From contig JAFURI010000092.1 of assembly GCA_017471885.1 (NCBI GenBank), positions 1 through 50,756 on the forward strand: a stretch of DNA of 50,756 nucleotides, read 5' to 3'. Positions 43,187 to 50,756 of the stretch are shown piece after piece. The notes under the pieces were generated by a model. It had not been told where the DNA came from and searched no databases. It saw only the letters and a program-made list of their open reading frames with translations. Positions within the stretch are counted from its first letter, which is position 1. Each line of letters opens with the position of its first letter. The position numbers and the translations under genes are program-made. This DNA is from Clostridia bacterium. Lineage in GTDB: Bacteria; Bacillota; Clostridia; Christensenellales; Aristaeellaceae.

Positions 43187-44596
43187 TTACTCAAAGCTGA
43201 AGGACATAAAGTCCGCCGCACCTTCGCCCTCGTAGGTGAAGTACAGCGCCTTCCTGCCGCTGCCGATCTCAAGCGGCGCGCTGAAGGTCTCCCCCTCGCT
43301 GCTGGGGGATACGGGCACCCGGGCAGCCACCTTGCCGCCCCGGCCGTCCCGCACCACCATCTCGCCCGTGGCGGTACCGCGGGTTGTAACGCTGATGCGC
43401 TTCGCCGTGCTGAAATCAAAGTACCGGTAGCCGGCGGTGGCGCCGTCCACCATGTTGCTGATATACTGGTTGGGATTGTCCATGCGGTCCTCGCCGTCCT
43501 GCGTGAAAGCGGGATGATGCTCATCCTGCTGTTCGGGCAGGCTCTCGGTGGTTCCGCTTTTCGAGTAGAGGTGGCAGGCAATACGCGCTTCATAGGTTCC
43601 CTGATCCTTCAGGGGGCCGCCGTTGAGGCCGCAGGAGGTGATCTCCGCCTGATGGAAGGCCTCGCCGTCGAAGTACACCTCCTCCGCACAGGCCTGACGG
43701 GAGAAGAAGTGCCGGTTGGTCTGCCGGTGATAGAACACATACCACTTGCCGTTCACCAGCGCCACGGAGCCGTGGGTATTGCCGCGGTAGTTCATGGCCT
43801 CGGTGTTGCCGTTCACGCCGATATCCGCATTGGATACCAGAACGCCTCCGAAGTGATAATCCCCCAGCGGGCTGTCGGCCACGGCCCAGCACAGCTCGTG
43901 CATCCAGGTGGAGGAGTAAATGAAGTAGTACTTGCCGTTGATCTTGCGAATGGAGCTGGCCTCGAAGAAGGGATGTGCTTCGTACTCGGTGCCGTCTGCA
44001 TCGTTGATGATGGGCAGGTTATGGTACGGCCCGTCCTTGACGGTAATCATATCCTGCTCCAGCTCCATCTTCAGGCTGTCCTTGTCGGTGGGCGTCTCCT
44101 TGTAGCGGGGAGAATTGCCTGAGAAGAGGTAGATGCGCTTGTCATCATCAATGAAGATGCCGGGGTCAAACTGGCGGATTTCATCCGGCCGCGCGCCCAG
44201 GATATCGCCGTTGGGGTATCGCACGAAATCCAGGAATTCAAAGGGGCCCACGGGAGTATCCGCCACCGCCACGCCAATCTCCTTGAGGAAATCCAGACAG
44301 TAGTACAGGTAATACTTGCCGTCGTTGCCGCGGCACACGTCGGGAGCCCAGAGGGCATGCGCCCCCTCCGGATTGCGGGGATCCTGCGTCTTGCGGAAGA
44401 TCACGCCCTCGTAGCGCCAGTCGCTCAGATCATCCTCCGGCGCAGACCAGCAGACGTAGTCATTCTGACAATACACGTCGCCGTTGAAGCAGTCATGGCT
44501 GCCGTAAACGTACAGCCGTCCGTCAAATACGCGGGGCTCGCCGTCGGGAATGTACTCCCAGCTGGGCAGATAGGGATTGAATACCTGCTGTTTCAT
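43187..44596 (-). CDS. GH43-family glycosidase with C-terminal carbohydrate-binding module
   Basis: 469 residues from ATG 44596. Five-bladed propeller in about residues 1-320: YIPDGEPRVFDGRLYVYGSH holds the candidate base D18, WAPDV and RQFDPGIF (D144) the pKa modulator, and FFEASSIRKINGKYYFIYSS the acid E212. About residues 380-469 look like a CBM6-type beta-sandwich (YRYFDFSTAKRISVTTRGTA). No signal peptide. Expected to remove alpha-L-arabinofuranose or beta-xylose from oligosaccharides; the subfamily cannot be fixed by eye. The SD (AAAGGA) is about 12 nt before the ATG, slightly long. It has its own promoter. Confidence 0.9.
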   Translation of the reverse strand: MKQQVFNPYLPSWEYIPDGEPRVFDGRLYVYGSHDCFNGDVYCQNDYVCWSAPEDDLSDWRYEGVIFRKTQDPRNPEGAHALWAPDVCRGNDGKYYLYYCLDFLKEIGVAVADTPVGPFEFLDFVRYPNGDILGARPDEIRQFDPGIFIDDDKRIYLFSGNSPRYKETPTDKDSLKMELEQDMITVKDGPYHNLPIINDADGTEYEAHPFFEASSIRKINGKYYFIYSSTWMHELCWAVADSPLGDYHFGGVLVSNADIGVNGNTEAMNYRGNTHGSVALVNGKWYVFYHRQTNRHFFSRQACAEEVYFDGEAFHQAEITSCGLNGGPLKDQGTYEARIACHLYSKSGTTESLPEQQDEHHPAFTQDGEDRMDNPNQYISNMVDGATAGYRYFDFSTAKRISVTTRGTATGEMVVRDGRGGKVAARVPVSPSSEGETFSAPLEIGSGRKALYFTYEGEGAADFMSFSFE

Positions 44597-44636
44597 ATTG
44601 CATTGCCATCCTTTGCTGTCAGAATCTGCTGCTTTG

Positions 44637-44665
44637 ATTATATCAACCGCCGCATCATATCGCAA
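44637..44665 (-). promoter_or_regulatory. Sigma-A promoter of the GH43 gene
   Basis: On the minus strand TTGCGA (44660-44665), 17 nt, TATAAT (44637-44642), about 40 nt before the ATG. Confidence 0.7.
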
Positions 44666-44698
44666 GCACGAAAACGCATGCTTTTCATCAACCCGCCC

Positions 44699-44727
44699 TT
44701 GCCCTTGAGCAGGAAAACACCTATAAT
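44699..44727 (+). promoter_or_regulatory. Sigma-A promoter of the debranching-enzyme gene
   Basis: TTGCCC (44699-44704), 17 nt, TATAAT (44722-44727). The stretch GAAAACACCTATAATAGAA resembles the symporter -10 region (GAAAACACTATCATAGAA). Confidence 0.65.
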
Positions 44728-44770
44728 AGAATGCGAACCCGCTGATTCATGCCACAAGGAGGCTTCTGAT

Positions 44771-46717
44771 ATGAAATTCATCTATGGCCGGCAGGATATG
44801 CCCACGCTCCTGCGCGCACAGGAAAACTGTTATCTGCAGGGCAACGGGCTGGGCGGCTATTCGTCGCTGTCCGCAGCGTATTCCATGACCCGGGGCGACC
44901 AGGGACTGCTGGTCGGCGCACGCACCGCGCCCAACGACCGCGTAACCCTGATTGCCCGCACGCAGGAAACGCTGAAGTGCGCTTCCGGCGAGGTTTTCCT
45001 TTCCACCCAGCAGTTCGCGGAGGATCAGCCGGCGGAGGACGGCTTCAGCCGCCTGTCCTCCTTTGTTGCGGAGGATACCGCTCGCTGGAGCTACGACGTA
45101 AGGGGCGTGCGCGTCACCCGTGAGACCGCCATGGCCTTTGAGCGCAACACCCTCTCGCTCCTCTACACGGTGGAAAACCGCACCGCCGCCCCCTGCACGC
45201 TGACCATACGCCCCATGGCGCTGGGCTTTGAAAAGGGCCATACGCCGCTCAAGCCCTGGAGCATCGCCCTGAAGGACGGCTGCATTCACACCGGCGATCA
45301 GCTTATCCATGTGCAGACCGACGGCCTGCTGACCCCCGAAGTCCCTGCCTTCAGCCTGCAGTACTATATGCACGACGAGCCCGACGGCCGCCCGGAGAAG
45401 GGCCTCGTGGGCAGCGTGTGCCGCATCGCCCTGACCGCCGCCCCCGGCGAAAAGAAAACGCTGCGGATTGTCTTTTCCGATGCGCCCTGCAGCGACCGGG
45501 CGGAGGATATCATTGCGGCACGCAGGCAGCGCATGCAGGCGCTGCGGGAGCTTTCCGGCCTGAAGGATGAAACCGCGCTGCAGCTGGTGTGCGCCGCCGA
45601 CGCCTACGTGGCCCGGCGCGAATCCACCTCCGGCAAGACCATTCTGGCGGGCTATCCCTTCTTCGGCGACTGGGGCCGCGATACCATGATCGCCCTTCCC
45701 GGCTGCACCCTGTCCGCCGGACGCTGCGAGGATGCAAAGAGCATCCTGCGTACCTTCTTCACCTATGAAAAGGACGGACTGGTGCCCAACCTGTTCCCGG
45801 AAGGCACCCAGGAACCCATGTACAACACGGTGGACGCCGCGCTGCTGCTGATCAACACCGTATGGCTGTATGTGCGCAAAACCGGCGATCTGGATTTTGC
45901 CCGCGAGGCATGGCCCGTGATGGAGCACATCGTAGACAGCTACCGCAAGGGCACGCATCACGGCATCCGCATGGATAAGGACGGCCTGATCTGCGCCGGA
46001 AAGGGACTTGATCAGGTCACATGGATGGACGTGCGCGTGGGGGAAATCCTCCCCACGCCCCGGCACGGCAAGCCTGTGGAGATCAACGCCTACTGGTACA
46101 GTGCGCTGCGGATCATGGACGCGCTGGCAAAGGAGCTTCATACAGACGGCCGCGATTATGCCCTGCTGGCAGAAACCGTGAAGGAATCCTTCCTCCGGCT
46201 TTTCTGGATGGAGGAGCGCCGCTGCCTGAAGGACGTGATCTCTGGCACCGGTGCAGATGAACAGATCCGCTGCAACCAGATCTGGGCCGTGACCCAGCCC
46301 TTCACCATGCTCGATGCGGAGCAGGAGCGCGCCGTGGCGGACGCTGTCTACAGCCATCTGTACACACCCTGCGGCCTGCGCACCCTCTCCCCCGACGACG
46401 CGCAGTACCACGGAACCTACGAGGGCGTGCAGAAGGAGCGCGACATGGCCTATCATCAGGGCACCGGCTGGGTGTTCCCGCTGGGAGCGTACTATCTGGC
46501 TTATCTGAAGACCCGCGGCAGTACTCCCGAGGCCGCCCGCGCCGTCCGCGAGGCGCTGGAGCCCATGGCGGCCGCTCTGCGCGAGGGCTGCGCCGGTCAG
46601 CTGCCGGAAATCTACAACGGCGACTCCCCCTCCTTCAGCCGGGGCTGCTTTGCCCAGGCCTGGAGCGTGGGCGAGATACTCCGCGTGTACGAGGCGCTGG
46701 AGGCCATCGAAGCGTAA
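44771..46717 (+). CDS. GH133-type amylo-alpha-1,6-glucosidase / glycogen debranching-like enzyme
   Basis: 648 residues from ATG 44771 (AAGGAGG at 8 nt). N-terminal GDE_N beta-sandwich (ENCYLQGNGLGGYSSLSAAY...LLVGARTAPNDR) and C-terminal (alpha/alpha)6 GDE_C domain with GDWGRDTMIALPG, NAYWYSALRIMD, YHQGTGWVFPLGAYYLAY. This is the bacterial/archaeal GDE layout: removes alpha-1,6-linked glucose from glycogen or related polymers in the cytoplasm. It stands alone, without other glycogen genes nearby. Confidence 0.92.
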   Translation: MKFIYGRQDMPTLLRAQENCYLQGNGLGGYSSLSAAYSMTRGDQGLLVGARTAPNDRVTLIARTQETLKCASGEVFLSTQQFAEDQPAEDGFSRLSSFVAEDTARWSYDVRGVRVTRETAMAFERNTLSLLYTVENRTAAPCTLTIRPMALGFEKGHTPLKPWSIALKDGCIHTGDQLIHVQTDGLLTPEVPAFSLQYYMHDEPDGRPEKGLVGSVCRIALTAAPGEKKTLRIVFSDAPCSDRAEDIIAARRQRMQALRELSGLKDETALQLVCAADAYVARRESTSGKTILAGYPFFGDWGRDTMIALPGCTLSAGRCEDAKSILRTFFTYEKDGLVPNLFPEGTQEPMYNTVDAALLLINTVWLYVRKTGDLDFAREAWPVMEHIVDSYRKGTHHGIRMDKDGLICAGKGLDQVTWMDVRVGEILPTPRHGKPVEINAYWYSALRIMDALAKELHTDGRDYALLAETVKESFLRLFWMEERRCLKDVISGTGADEQIRCNQIWAVTQPFTMLDAEQERAVADAVYSHLYTPCGLRTLSPDDAQYHGTYEGVQKERDMAYHQGTGWVFPLGAYYLAYLKTRGSTPEAARAVREALEPMAAALREGCAGQLPEIYNGDSPSFSRGCFAQAWSVGEILRVYEALEAIEA

Positions 46718-46730
46718 CACTGAATTGATT

Positions 46731-46759
46731 ACACCCCGGAGCATTCCGCTCCGGGGTGT
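46731..46759. terminator. Bidirectional terminator
   Basis: A 12-bp stem (ACACCCCGGAGC, 46731-46742, with 46748-46759) over ATTCC, followed by TGTCTGT; between the convergent GDE and ABC-F genes. Confidence 0.82.
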
Positions 46760-46771
46760 TGTCTGTATTGA

Positions 46772-48328
46772 TCAAATAATCCGGGTCGTCCACTTTGCGC
46801 AGTCCCACACCTCGGTGACCACGTCACGGTAGAATTCCGGCTCATGACAGATCAGCAGAATCGCGCCCCTGTACTCCCGCAGCGCGCGCTTCAGCTCCTC
46901 CTTGGCGTCCACGTCCAAATGATTGGTCGGTTCGTCCAGCAGGAGGATGTTGCTCTCCCGGTTGATCAGCTTACACAGGCGCACCTTTGCCTGCTCGCCG
47001 CCGGAGAGCACACGCACCTGACTCTCAATGTGCTTGGTGGTCAGGCCGCACTTGGCCAGCGCCGCCCGCACTTCAAACTGATTGAAGCCCGGGAACTCCT
47101 GCCAGATCTCCTCAATGCAGGTGGTGCTGTTGTTGTAGTCCCCCTCCTGCTCAAAATAGCCGATCTGCAGGTTATCGCCCAGCTCTACTTTGCCCGACAG
47201 AGCCGGGATCAGTCCCAGGATGCTCTTCAGCAGTGTGGTTTTTCCGATGCCGTTAGCGCCCACCAGCGCGATCTTCTGCCCCCGCTCCATCGTCAGGTTC
47301 AGCGGGCAGGACAGGGGGGAATCATAGCCGATCACCAGATCCTGGGTCTGGAAGATCATCTTGCCCGAGGTGCGCCCTGCCTTGAAGTTGAACTCCGGCT
47401 TGGGCTTCTCCGCAGTCAGCTCAATGCGCTCCATCCGGTCAAGCTTCTTCTGGCGGGACATGGCCATGTTGCGGGTAGCCACACGGGCCTTGTTGCGGTT
47501 GACAAAGTCCTGCAGCTCGCTGATTTCCTGCTGCTGGCGCTTGTAGGCCGCCTCCAGCTGAGATTTCTGGACGGCATAGACCTCCTGAAACTTGTCATAA
47601 TTGCCCACATAACGGTTAAGCCTGCGGTTCTCCACATGGTAGATCAGGTTCACCACGTCGTTGAGGAAGGGAATATCGTGGGAGATCAGCACAAAAGCGT
47701 TCTCATACTCCTGCAGATAGCGTTTGAGCCACACGATATGCTCCTCGTCCAGATAGTTGGTGGGCTCGTCCAGCAGGAGGATATCCGGCTTTTCCAGCAG
47801 CAGCTTGCCCAGCAGCACCTTGGTGCGCTGTCCGCCGCTCAGGTCGGCCACGTCGTGCTCCAGCCCCAGCGAGAGCAGGCCCAGCGCCCTGGCCACCTCC
47901 TCCACCCGGGAGTCGATCATATAGAAGTCGTGGGCGTCCAGCATTTCCTGAATCCCGCTGAGCTCCTCCATGTAGGCGTCCATCTGCTCTTCGTCGGCGT
48001 CGCCCATTTTGTCGCAGATTTCATTCATCCGAGCTTCCATGTCAAACAGCCACGAAAAGGCCGAACGCAGCACGTCCTGAATGGTCATGCCCGGCGTAAG
48101 CGCCGCATGCTGATCCAGATAGCCCACGCGTACCCGGGGCGACCACTCCACCCGGCCCTCATCCGGCTGAAGCTTGCCAGTCACAATGCTCATAAACGTG
48201 GACTTGCCCTCGCCGTTTGCGCCCACAAAGCCGATATGCTCGCCCTTGAGCAGACGGAAGGACACGTCCTCAAAGATGGCCCTGTCGCCAAAGCCGTGGG
48301 ACAGATGCTCGACGGTAAGAATGCTCAT
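46772..48328 (-). CDS. ABC-F family ATPase (YkpA/YbiT-like translation factor)
   Basis: 518 residues with two ABC domains and no membrane segment. Walker A GANGEGKST and GANGIGKTT; signatures LSGGQRTK and LSGGEQAK; Walker B LLLDEPTNYLD and LLLDEPTNHLD. The domains are joined by a charged alpha-helical linker (about residues 230-310, KSQLEAAYKRQQQEISELQD), the part that reaches the ribosomal peptidyl-transferase centre in ABC-F proteins. A housekeeping YkpA/YbiT-type factor is more likely than an antibiotic-resistance member, but this cannot be decided by eye. AAAGGAG precedes ATG 48328. Confidence 0.92.
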   Translation of the reverse strand: MSILTVEHLSHGFGDRAIFEDVSFRLLKGEHIGFVGANGEGKSTFMSIVTGKLQPDEGRVEWSPRVRVGYLDQHAALTPGMTIQDVLRSAFSWLFDMEARMNEICDKMGDADEEQMDAYMEELSGIQEMLDAHDFYMIDSRVEEVARALGLLSLGLEHDVADLSGGQRTKVLLGKLLLEKPDILLLDEPTNYLDEEHIVWLKRYLQEYENAFVLISHDIPFLNDVVNLIYHVENRRLNRYVGNYDKFQEVYAVQKSQLEAAYKRQQQEISELQDFVNRNKARVATRNMAMSRQKKLDRMERIELTAEKPKPEFNFKAGRTSGKMIFQTQDLVIGYDSPLSCPLNLTMERGQKIALVGANGIGKTTLLKSILGLIPALSGKVELGDNLQIGYFEQEGDYNNSTTCIEEIWQEFPGFNQFEVRAALAKCGLTTKHIESQVRVLSGGEQAKVRLCKLINRESNILLLDEPTNHLDVDAKEELKRALREYRGAILLICHEPEFYRDVVTEVWDCAKWTTRII

Positions 48329-48458
48329 GCTGCCGCTCCTTTGTCATTGACATTCCCCGGTATTATATCACAGCCTTGCCGACCCAGGCAAGCGCATACA
48401 AAAAGCCGGTCTGTCCCCGGCAGATCAATTTCACGCCGTACAGAAGAAATGCATCAGA

Positions 48459-48494
48459 AAAGGACTGTGGCCTCATCCAAAGCCACAGTCCTTT
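48459..48494. terminator. Strong hairpin terminator next to the tRNA remnant
   Basis: A 13-bp perfect stem (AAAGGACTGTGGC, 48459-48471, with 48482-48494) and 10-nt loop with weak T/A flanks. It lies directly beyond the 3' end of the tRNA-Arg sequence (minus strand) and is probably the original terminator of the tRNA gene. Confidence 0.75.
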
Positions 48495-48499
48495 ATATG

Positions 48500-48541
48500 C
48501 ACACCCGGCGGGAGTCGAACCCACGGCCTACCGCTTAGGAG
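48500..48541 (-). other. Attachment site: 3' half of tRNA-Arg(CCU)
   Basis: On the minus strand the sequence begins in the anticodon loop (CTCCTAA, anticodon CCT at 48537-48539), then has the 3' anticodon strand GCGGT, a 5-nt variable loop, a T-arm GTGGG-TTCGACT-CCCGC and the 3' acceptor strand CGGGTGT plus discriminator G. No CCA is encoded. Upstream of the loop no ACCGC or D-arm exists, so the 5' half is missing. A break exactly at the anticodon loop is the usual footprint of tyrosine-recombinase integration into a tRNA gene; the intact tRNA should lie at the other end of the element. Confidence 0.8.
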
Positions 48542-48838
48542 CACAAAAAATCGTCTGATCCATGCTGTATTGCGATGTTATGCCGTGTTCTTGAAACCCT
48601 TGAAATACAAGGCTTTCAGGCGAATCTCGTGTTTTTCTGCATCTCCCGATTTCGTCCCGTTTTTCCGCTTGTTTTGGCGTCCTGTTAGCAAAATGTTAGC
48701 AGAGCCACAGCGGGAAACGAACACCAACGAACTGCGGTTCGAATCAAAACCATGGTTTCACACCATAACCTTGACAGACAAATTATACGAAAAAGACAAC
48801 TTCACGTCAATACGCAGCCCCTCAAGAGGCTGTGTGAA
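48542..48838. repeat. Repeat-rich element end (candidate recombinase arm sites)
   Basis: No gene is seen in this 297-nt stretch. It holds a palindrome GAAACCCTTG/CAAGGCTTTC with loop AAATA (48593-48617), two direct copies of TGTTAGCA spaced 11 bp (48683-48690, 48694-48701), a hairpin CGAAC/GTTCG (about 48728-48741) and the perfect 12-bp palindrome AAACCATGGTTT (48747-48758). Placement next to the att site suggests integrase or excisionase binding sites; this is inference. Confidence 0.4.
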
Positions 48839-48895
48839 AAAGCGGCATGTATCACCCGTTTCTGCAACGGAAGATGCATGCCGCTTTATTTTTAT
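48839..48895. terminator. Terminator/attenuator-like hairpin before parA
   Basis: AAAGCGGCATG (48839-48849) pairs perfectly with CATGCCGCTTT (48877-48887), with an inner CCGTT/AACGG stem and a following ATTTTTAT. It ends 15 nt before the parA start codon. It may insulate the element from chromosomal transcription or attenuate parA. Confidence 0.65.
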
Positions 48896-48910
48896 ACAGA
48901 GGTGATCAAA

Positions 48911-49732
48911 TTGACTGCTCAAACCATTGCCATTGCCAACCAGAAGGGCGGCGTTGGCAAAACGACCACCACCGCCAATCTGGGTATCGGATTGGCACAG
49001 GAGGGCAAGAAGGTGCTGCTGGTGGACTGCGATCCGCAGGCCAGCCTGACCATCAGCCTTGGGTATCCCCAACCGGATACCCTGCCCTGCACACTCTCTA
49101 CTCTCATGGGAAACGTCATCACCGACGAACCCAACATCCCCGGAGAAGGAATCCTGCATCATGCCGAAGGCGTCGATCTGCTGCCTGCCAGCATCGACCT
49201 TGCGGGCATGGAAGTAACGCTCATGAATGTTATGAGCCGCGAAACTGTGCTACAGCAAGTCCTGGACCCGTTGAAAAAGCAGTATGACCACATCCTGATC
49301 GACTGTATGCCTTCCCTGGGGATGTTGACGATCAATTCGCTGGCAGCAGCTAACAGCGTCATCATTCCGGTTCAGGCGCAGTATCTGCCTGCCAAGGGCC
49401 TGGAACAGCTGCTCAAAACCGTTGGCAAAGTGCAGCGGCAGATCAATCCCAAGCTGAAGATCGACGGCATCCTACTGACCATGGTGGACAACCGCACGAA
49501 CTATGCCCGTGAGATCAGCGCCATGCTGCGTGCGAACTACGGCAGCAAAGTCAGGGTGTTTGCCACGGATGTTCCTCATTCCGTCCGTGCTGCCGAAATC
49601 AGTGCTGAAGGCAAAAGCATCTATGCCCATGATCCCAAGGGCAAGGTGGCAACGGCGTACCGCGCTCTGACGCAGGAGGTGATGAAGATTGAGAAGCAGC
49701 GCAGCAAAAATCAAGCTGACCTCGGTCGATGA
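48911..49732 (+). CDS. parA: ParA/Soj-type partition ATPase
   Basis: 273 residues from TTG 48911, with GAGGTG 6 nt upstream. Deviant Walker [16 protein letters not shown] (residues 10-24), [12 protein letters not shown], and [19 protein letters not shown] are the Soj signature; [18 protein letters not shown] is the usual C-terminal switch. No N-terminal DNA-binding extension, so it is a type Ib/Soj-like protein. It forms an overlapping pair with parB, as on plasmids and integrative elements; expected to stabilise the excised or replicating form. Confidence 0.93.
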   Translation: MTAQTIAIANQKGGVGKTTTTANLGIGLAQEGKKVLLVDCDPQASLTISLGYPQPDTLPCTLSTLMGNVITDEPNIPGEGILHHAEGVDLLPASIDLAGMEVTLMNVMSRETVLQQVLDPLKKQYDHILIDCMPSLGMLTINSLAAANSVIIPVQAQYLPAKGLEQLLKTVGKVQRQINPKLKIDGILLTMVDNRTNYAREISAMLRANYGSKVRVFATDVPHSVRAAEISAEGKSIYAHDPKGKVATAYRALTQEVMKIEKQRSKNQADLGR

Positions 49733-50627
49733 TCTGTTTTCTTCGGAGGAAAGCAGAGCCGACGCCAGCCGGGAACGGGTCGTTGAAATACCCCTGGCAG
49801 AGATGCACCCGTTTAAGAACCATCCCTTCAAAGTGCTGGATGATGAAAAAATGCAGGATACCGCTGAGAGCATCCGGGAACATGGCGTACTGGTTCCTGC
49901 CATTGTGCGTCCACGGGAGGAAGGCGGCTATGAGATCGTCGCAGGTCACAGGCGGCACTTTGCCAGCCACATTGCCGGACTTGACACGATGCCCGCTATC
50001 GTCCGTGATCTGGATGACGATGCAGCCACCATCATCATGGTTGACTCCAATCTTCAGCGTGAGAGCATCCTGCCCAGCGAACGCGCCTGGGCGTATCGGA
50101 TGAAGCTGGAAGCTGTGAGGAGAAAGGCTGGACGGCCATCGAAAGAAAATGCGGGCCAACTTGACCCGAATTTCGATAATCGCCGTTCCAATGTCATTGT
50201 CGCTGAACAAGCCGGCGAAAGCGTCAAGCAGTTGCAGCGCTTCATCCGTCTGACCGAACTTATCCCACCCCTTCTGGATATGGTGGACGAGCGCAAGATC
50301 GCTTTTAACCCGGCTGTCGAACTCTCCTACCTCAAGCCAGAAGAACAGATTGAGCTTCTGGATGCTATGGACAGCGAACAGGCCACGCCCTCCCTCTCCC
50401 AGGCGCAGCGGCTGAAGAAATTCAGCCAGGGAGGGCATCTGTCCATCGACGTGATGCGCGCCATCATGTCTGAAGAGAAGAAAAGCGAGCTTGACCGGGT
50501 AACGCTCACCAGCGACAAGCTGCATAAGTATTTCCCGAAAAGCTACACGCCCCAGCAGATGGAACAGGTGATTCTGAAACTGCTGGAAGGATGGCACCAC
50601 CGCCGCCAGCAAGCCCAGGAGAGATAA
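49689..50627 (+). CDS. parB: ParB-family partition protein
   Basis: 312 residues from TTG 49689 (AGGAGG at 49674-49679), overlapping parA by 44 nt, so translation is coupled. The ParB N-terminal nuclease-like domain starts near [16 protein letters not shown] and has box [31 protein letters not shown] leads into the helix-turn-helix region ([20 protein letters not shown]). The C-terminal part (about 235-312) is specific to mobile-element ParBs. The centromere site is not identified. Confidence 0.92.
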   Translation: MRSSAAKIKLTSVDDLFSSEESRADASRERVVEIPLAEMHPFKNHPFKVLDDEKMQDTAESIREHGVLVPAIVRPREEGGYEIVAGHRRHFASHIAGLDTMPAIVRDLDDDAATIIMVDSNLQRESILPSERAWAYRMKLEAVRRKAGRPSKENAGQLDPNFDNRRSNVIVAEQAGESVKQLQRFIRLTELIPPLLDMVDERKIAFNPAVELSYLKPEEQIELLDAMDSEQATPSLSQAQRLKKFSQGGHLSIDVMRAIMSEEKKSELDRVTLTSDKLHKYFPKSYTPQQMEQVILKLLEGWHHRRQQAQER

Positions 50628-50658
50628 CGCCCACACAATCATGTGTCGGGCGTTTTTT
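50626..50658 (+). terminator. Terminator after parB
   Basis: AACGCCCACACA (50626-50637) pairs with TGTGT-GGGCGTT (one bulged C) over ATCA and runs into TTTTTT; it overlaps the parB stop codon. Confidence 0.85.
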
Positions 50659-50687
50659 CATACCCCGAAGGAAAGGAGGGATGAAAT

Positions 50688-50756
50688 GTGGCTGTTTTCA
50701 GGATCGAGAAAACGAGGGATTACACCGTCATGTCCAACCATCATCTGAAAAACAAG
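50688..50756 (+). CDS. Replication-initiator/helix-turn-helix protein of a mobile element, N-terminal part
   Basis: GTG start at 50688 with GGAGG (about 50674-50679) upstream; 23 codons to the window end, reading VAVFRIEKTRDYTVMSNHHL and three more residues. This opening is characteristic of DnaD-like/HTH replication-initiator proteins found next to parAB on Clostridia integrative elements. An ATG at 50686 is in another frame and closes quickly. Identification rests on a short N-terminus only. Confidence 0.55.
   Translation, partial: MAVFRIEKTRDYTVMSNHHLKNK

Larger units (their letters stand above)
48500..50756 (+). mobile_element. Left end of an integrated element (ICE/IME-like), continuing past the window
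   Basis: Bounded on the left by the tRNA-Arg half site, it then carries a repeat-rich leader, a ParA/Soj ATPase, a ParB nuclease-fold protein and the start of a replication-initiator-like gene, an order common at the ends of Clostridia integrative elements. No integrase or transfer gene is inside the window, so conjugative ability is unproven. Confidence 0.6.

Noticed and set aside
48734..48750. GGTTCGAATC as the T-loop of another tRNA
   Set aside because: Flanking bases cannot form a T-stem or acceptor stem, and no D-arm or anticodon arm is present.
48771..48800. TTGACA as the -35 of a parA promoter
   Set aside because: No acceptable -10 lies 16-18 nt downstream; the nearest TATAC-like sequence is only 8 nt away.
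50686..50756. ATG at 50686 as the start of the last gene
   Set aside because: Its frame stops within about 18 codons; the GTG at 50688 gives the recognisable VAVFRIEKTRDYTVMSNHHL opening.
1..50756. CRISPR arrays, rRNA genes, complete tRNAs or insertion sequences
   Set aside because: No regularly spaced repeats, no rRNA-like segments, no full cloverleaf and no transposase were seen on reading; absence by eye is not proof.

Overview
The window looks like the chromosome of a GC-rich (roughly 60 % by eye), gut-type Clostridia (Bacillota). Evidence: AGGAGG-type ribosome binding sites, strong bidirectional rho-independent terminators between convergent genes, a YesM-type histidine kinase, an Lpl/YtcP-type sugar ABC importer, a DUF1846 protein and plant-cell-wall glycosidases. 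A substrate-binding protein with a signal peptide but no lipobox fits some Christensenellales-like lineages; that placement is inference.

Layout. (1) 1-5846: end of a sugar-binding protein, then a plus-strand run of a sensor kinase, a GH105 unsaturated rhamnogalacturonyl hydrolase and a PL26/YetA-like rhamnogalacturonan lyase. (2) 5888-10498, minus: M20 dipeptidase, cysteine desulfidase (CyuA), UroD-like methyltransferase, AraC regulator. (3) 10712-11776: M24 Xaa-Pro-type peptidase. (4) 11824-17291, minus: Gld-like ABC exporter set (ATPase, permease, GldG, DUF4340) ending in an aldo/keto reductase. (5) 17408-21021, minus: carbohydrate ABC importer (two permeases and binding protein). (6) 21320-23273: two more UroD-like methyltransferases, convergent. 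(7) 23419-34683, minus: a long operon GH29-GH42-GH78-racemase-like protein-GH127-DUF1537 kinase-DUF849 beta-keto acid cleavage enzyme. (8) 34966-36270: divergent GH140-like apiosidase. (9) 36309-46717: GH63/MGH-like hydrolase, DUF1846 protein, glycerate kinase, Na+:amino-acid symporter, TetR regulator, GH43 enzyme and a GH133-type debranching enzyme. (10) 46772-48328: ABC-F ATPase, then the 3' half of a tRNA-Arg(CCU) that I read as the attachment site of a mobile element; its left end (parA, parB, start of a replication-initiator-like gene) runs off the window.

How it fits together. Regions 1, 5, 7, 8 and part of 9 together suggest uptake and mostly cytoplasmic dismantling of pectic oligosaccharides (rhamnogalacturonan I and side chains resembling RG-II: rhamnose, fucose, galactose, beta-arabinofuranose, apiose). 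None of the glycosidases shows a signal peptide, so oligomers are probably imported first. The most interesting inference is that the kinase and beta-keto acid cleavage enzyme in the glycosidase operon process an acid derived from a released sugar, possibly apiose, by a route whose other steps are not in this window. Three UroD-like methyltransferases without a visible corrinoid protein are the second puzzle.
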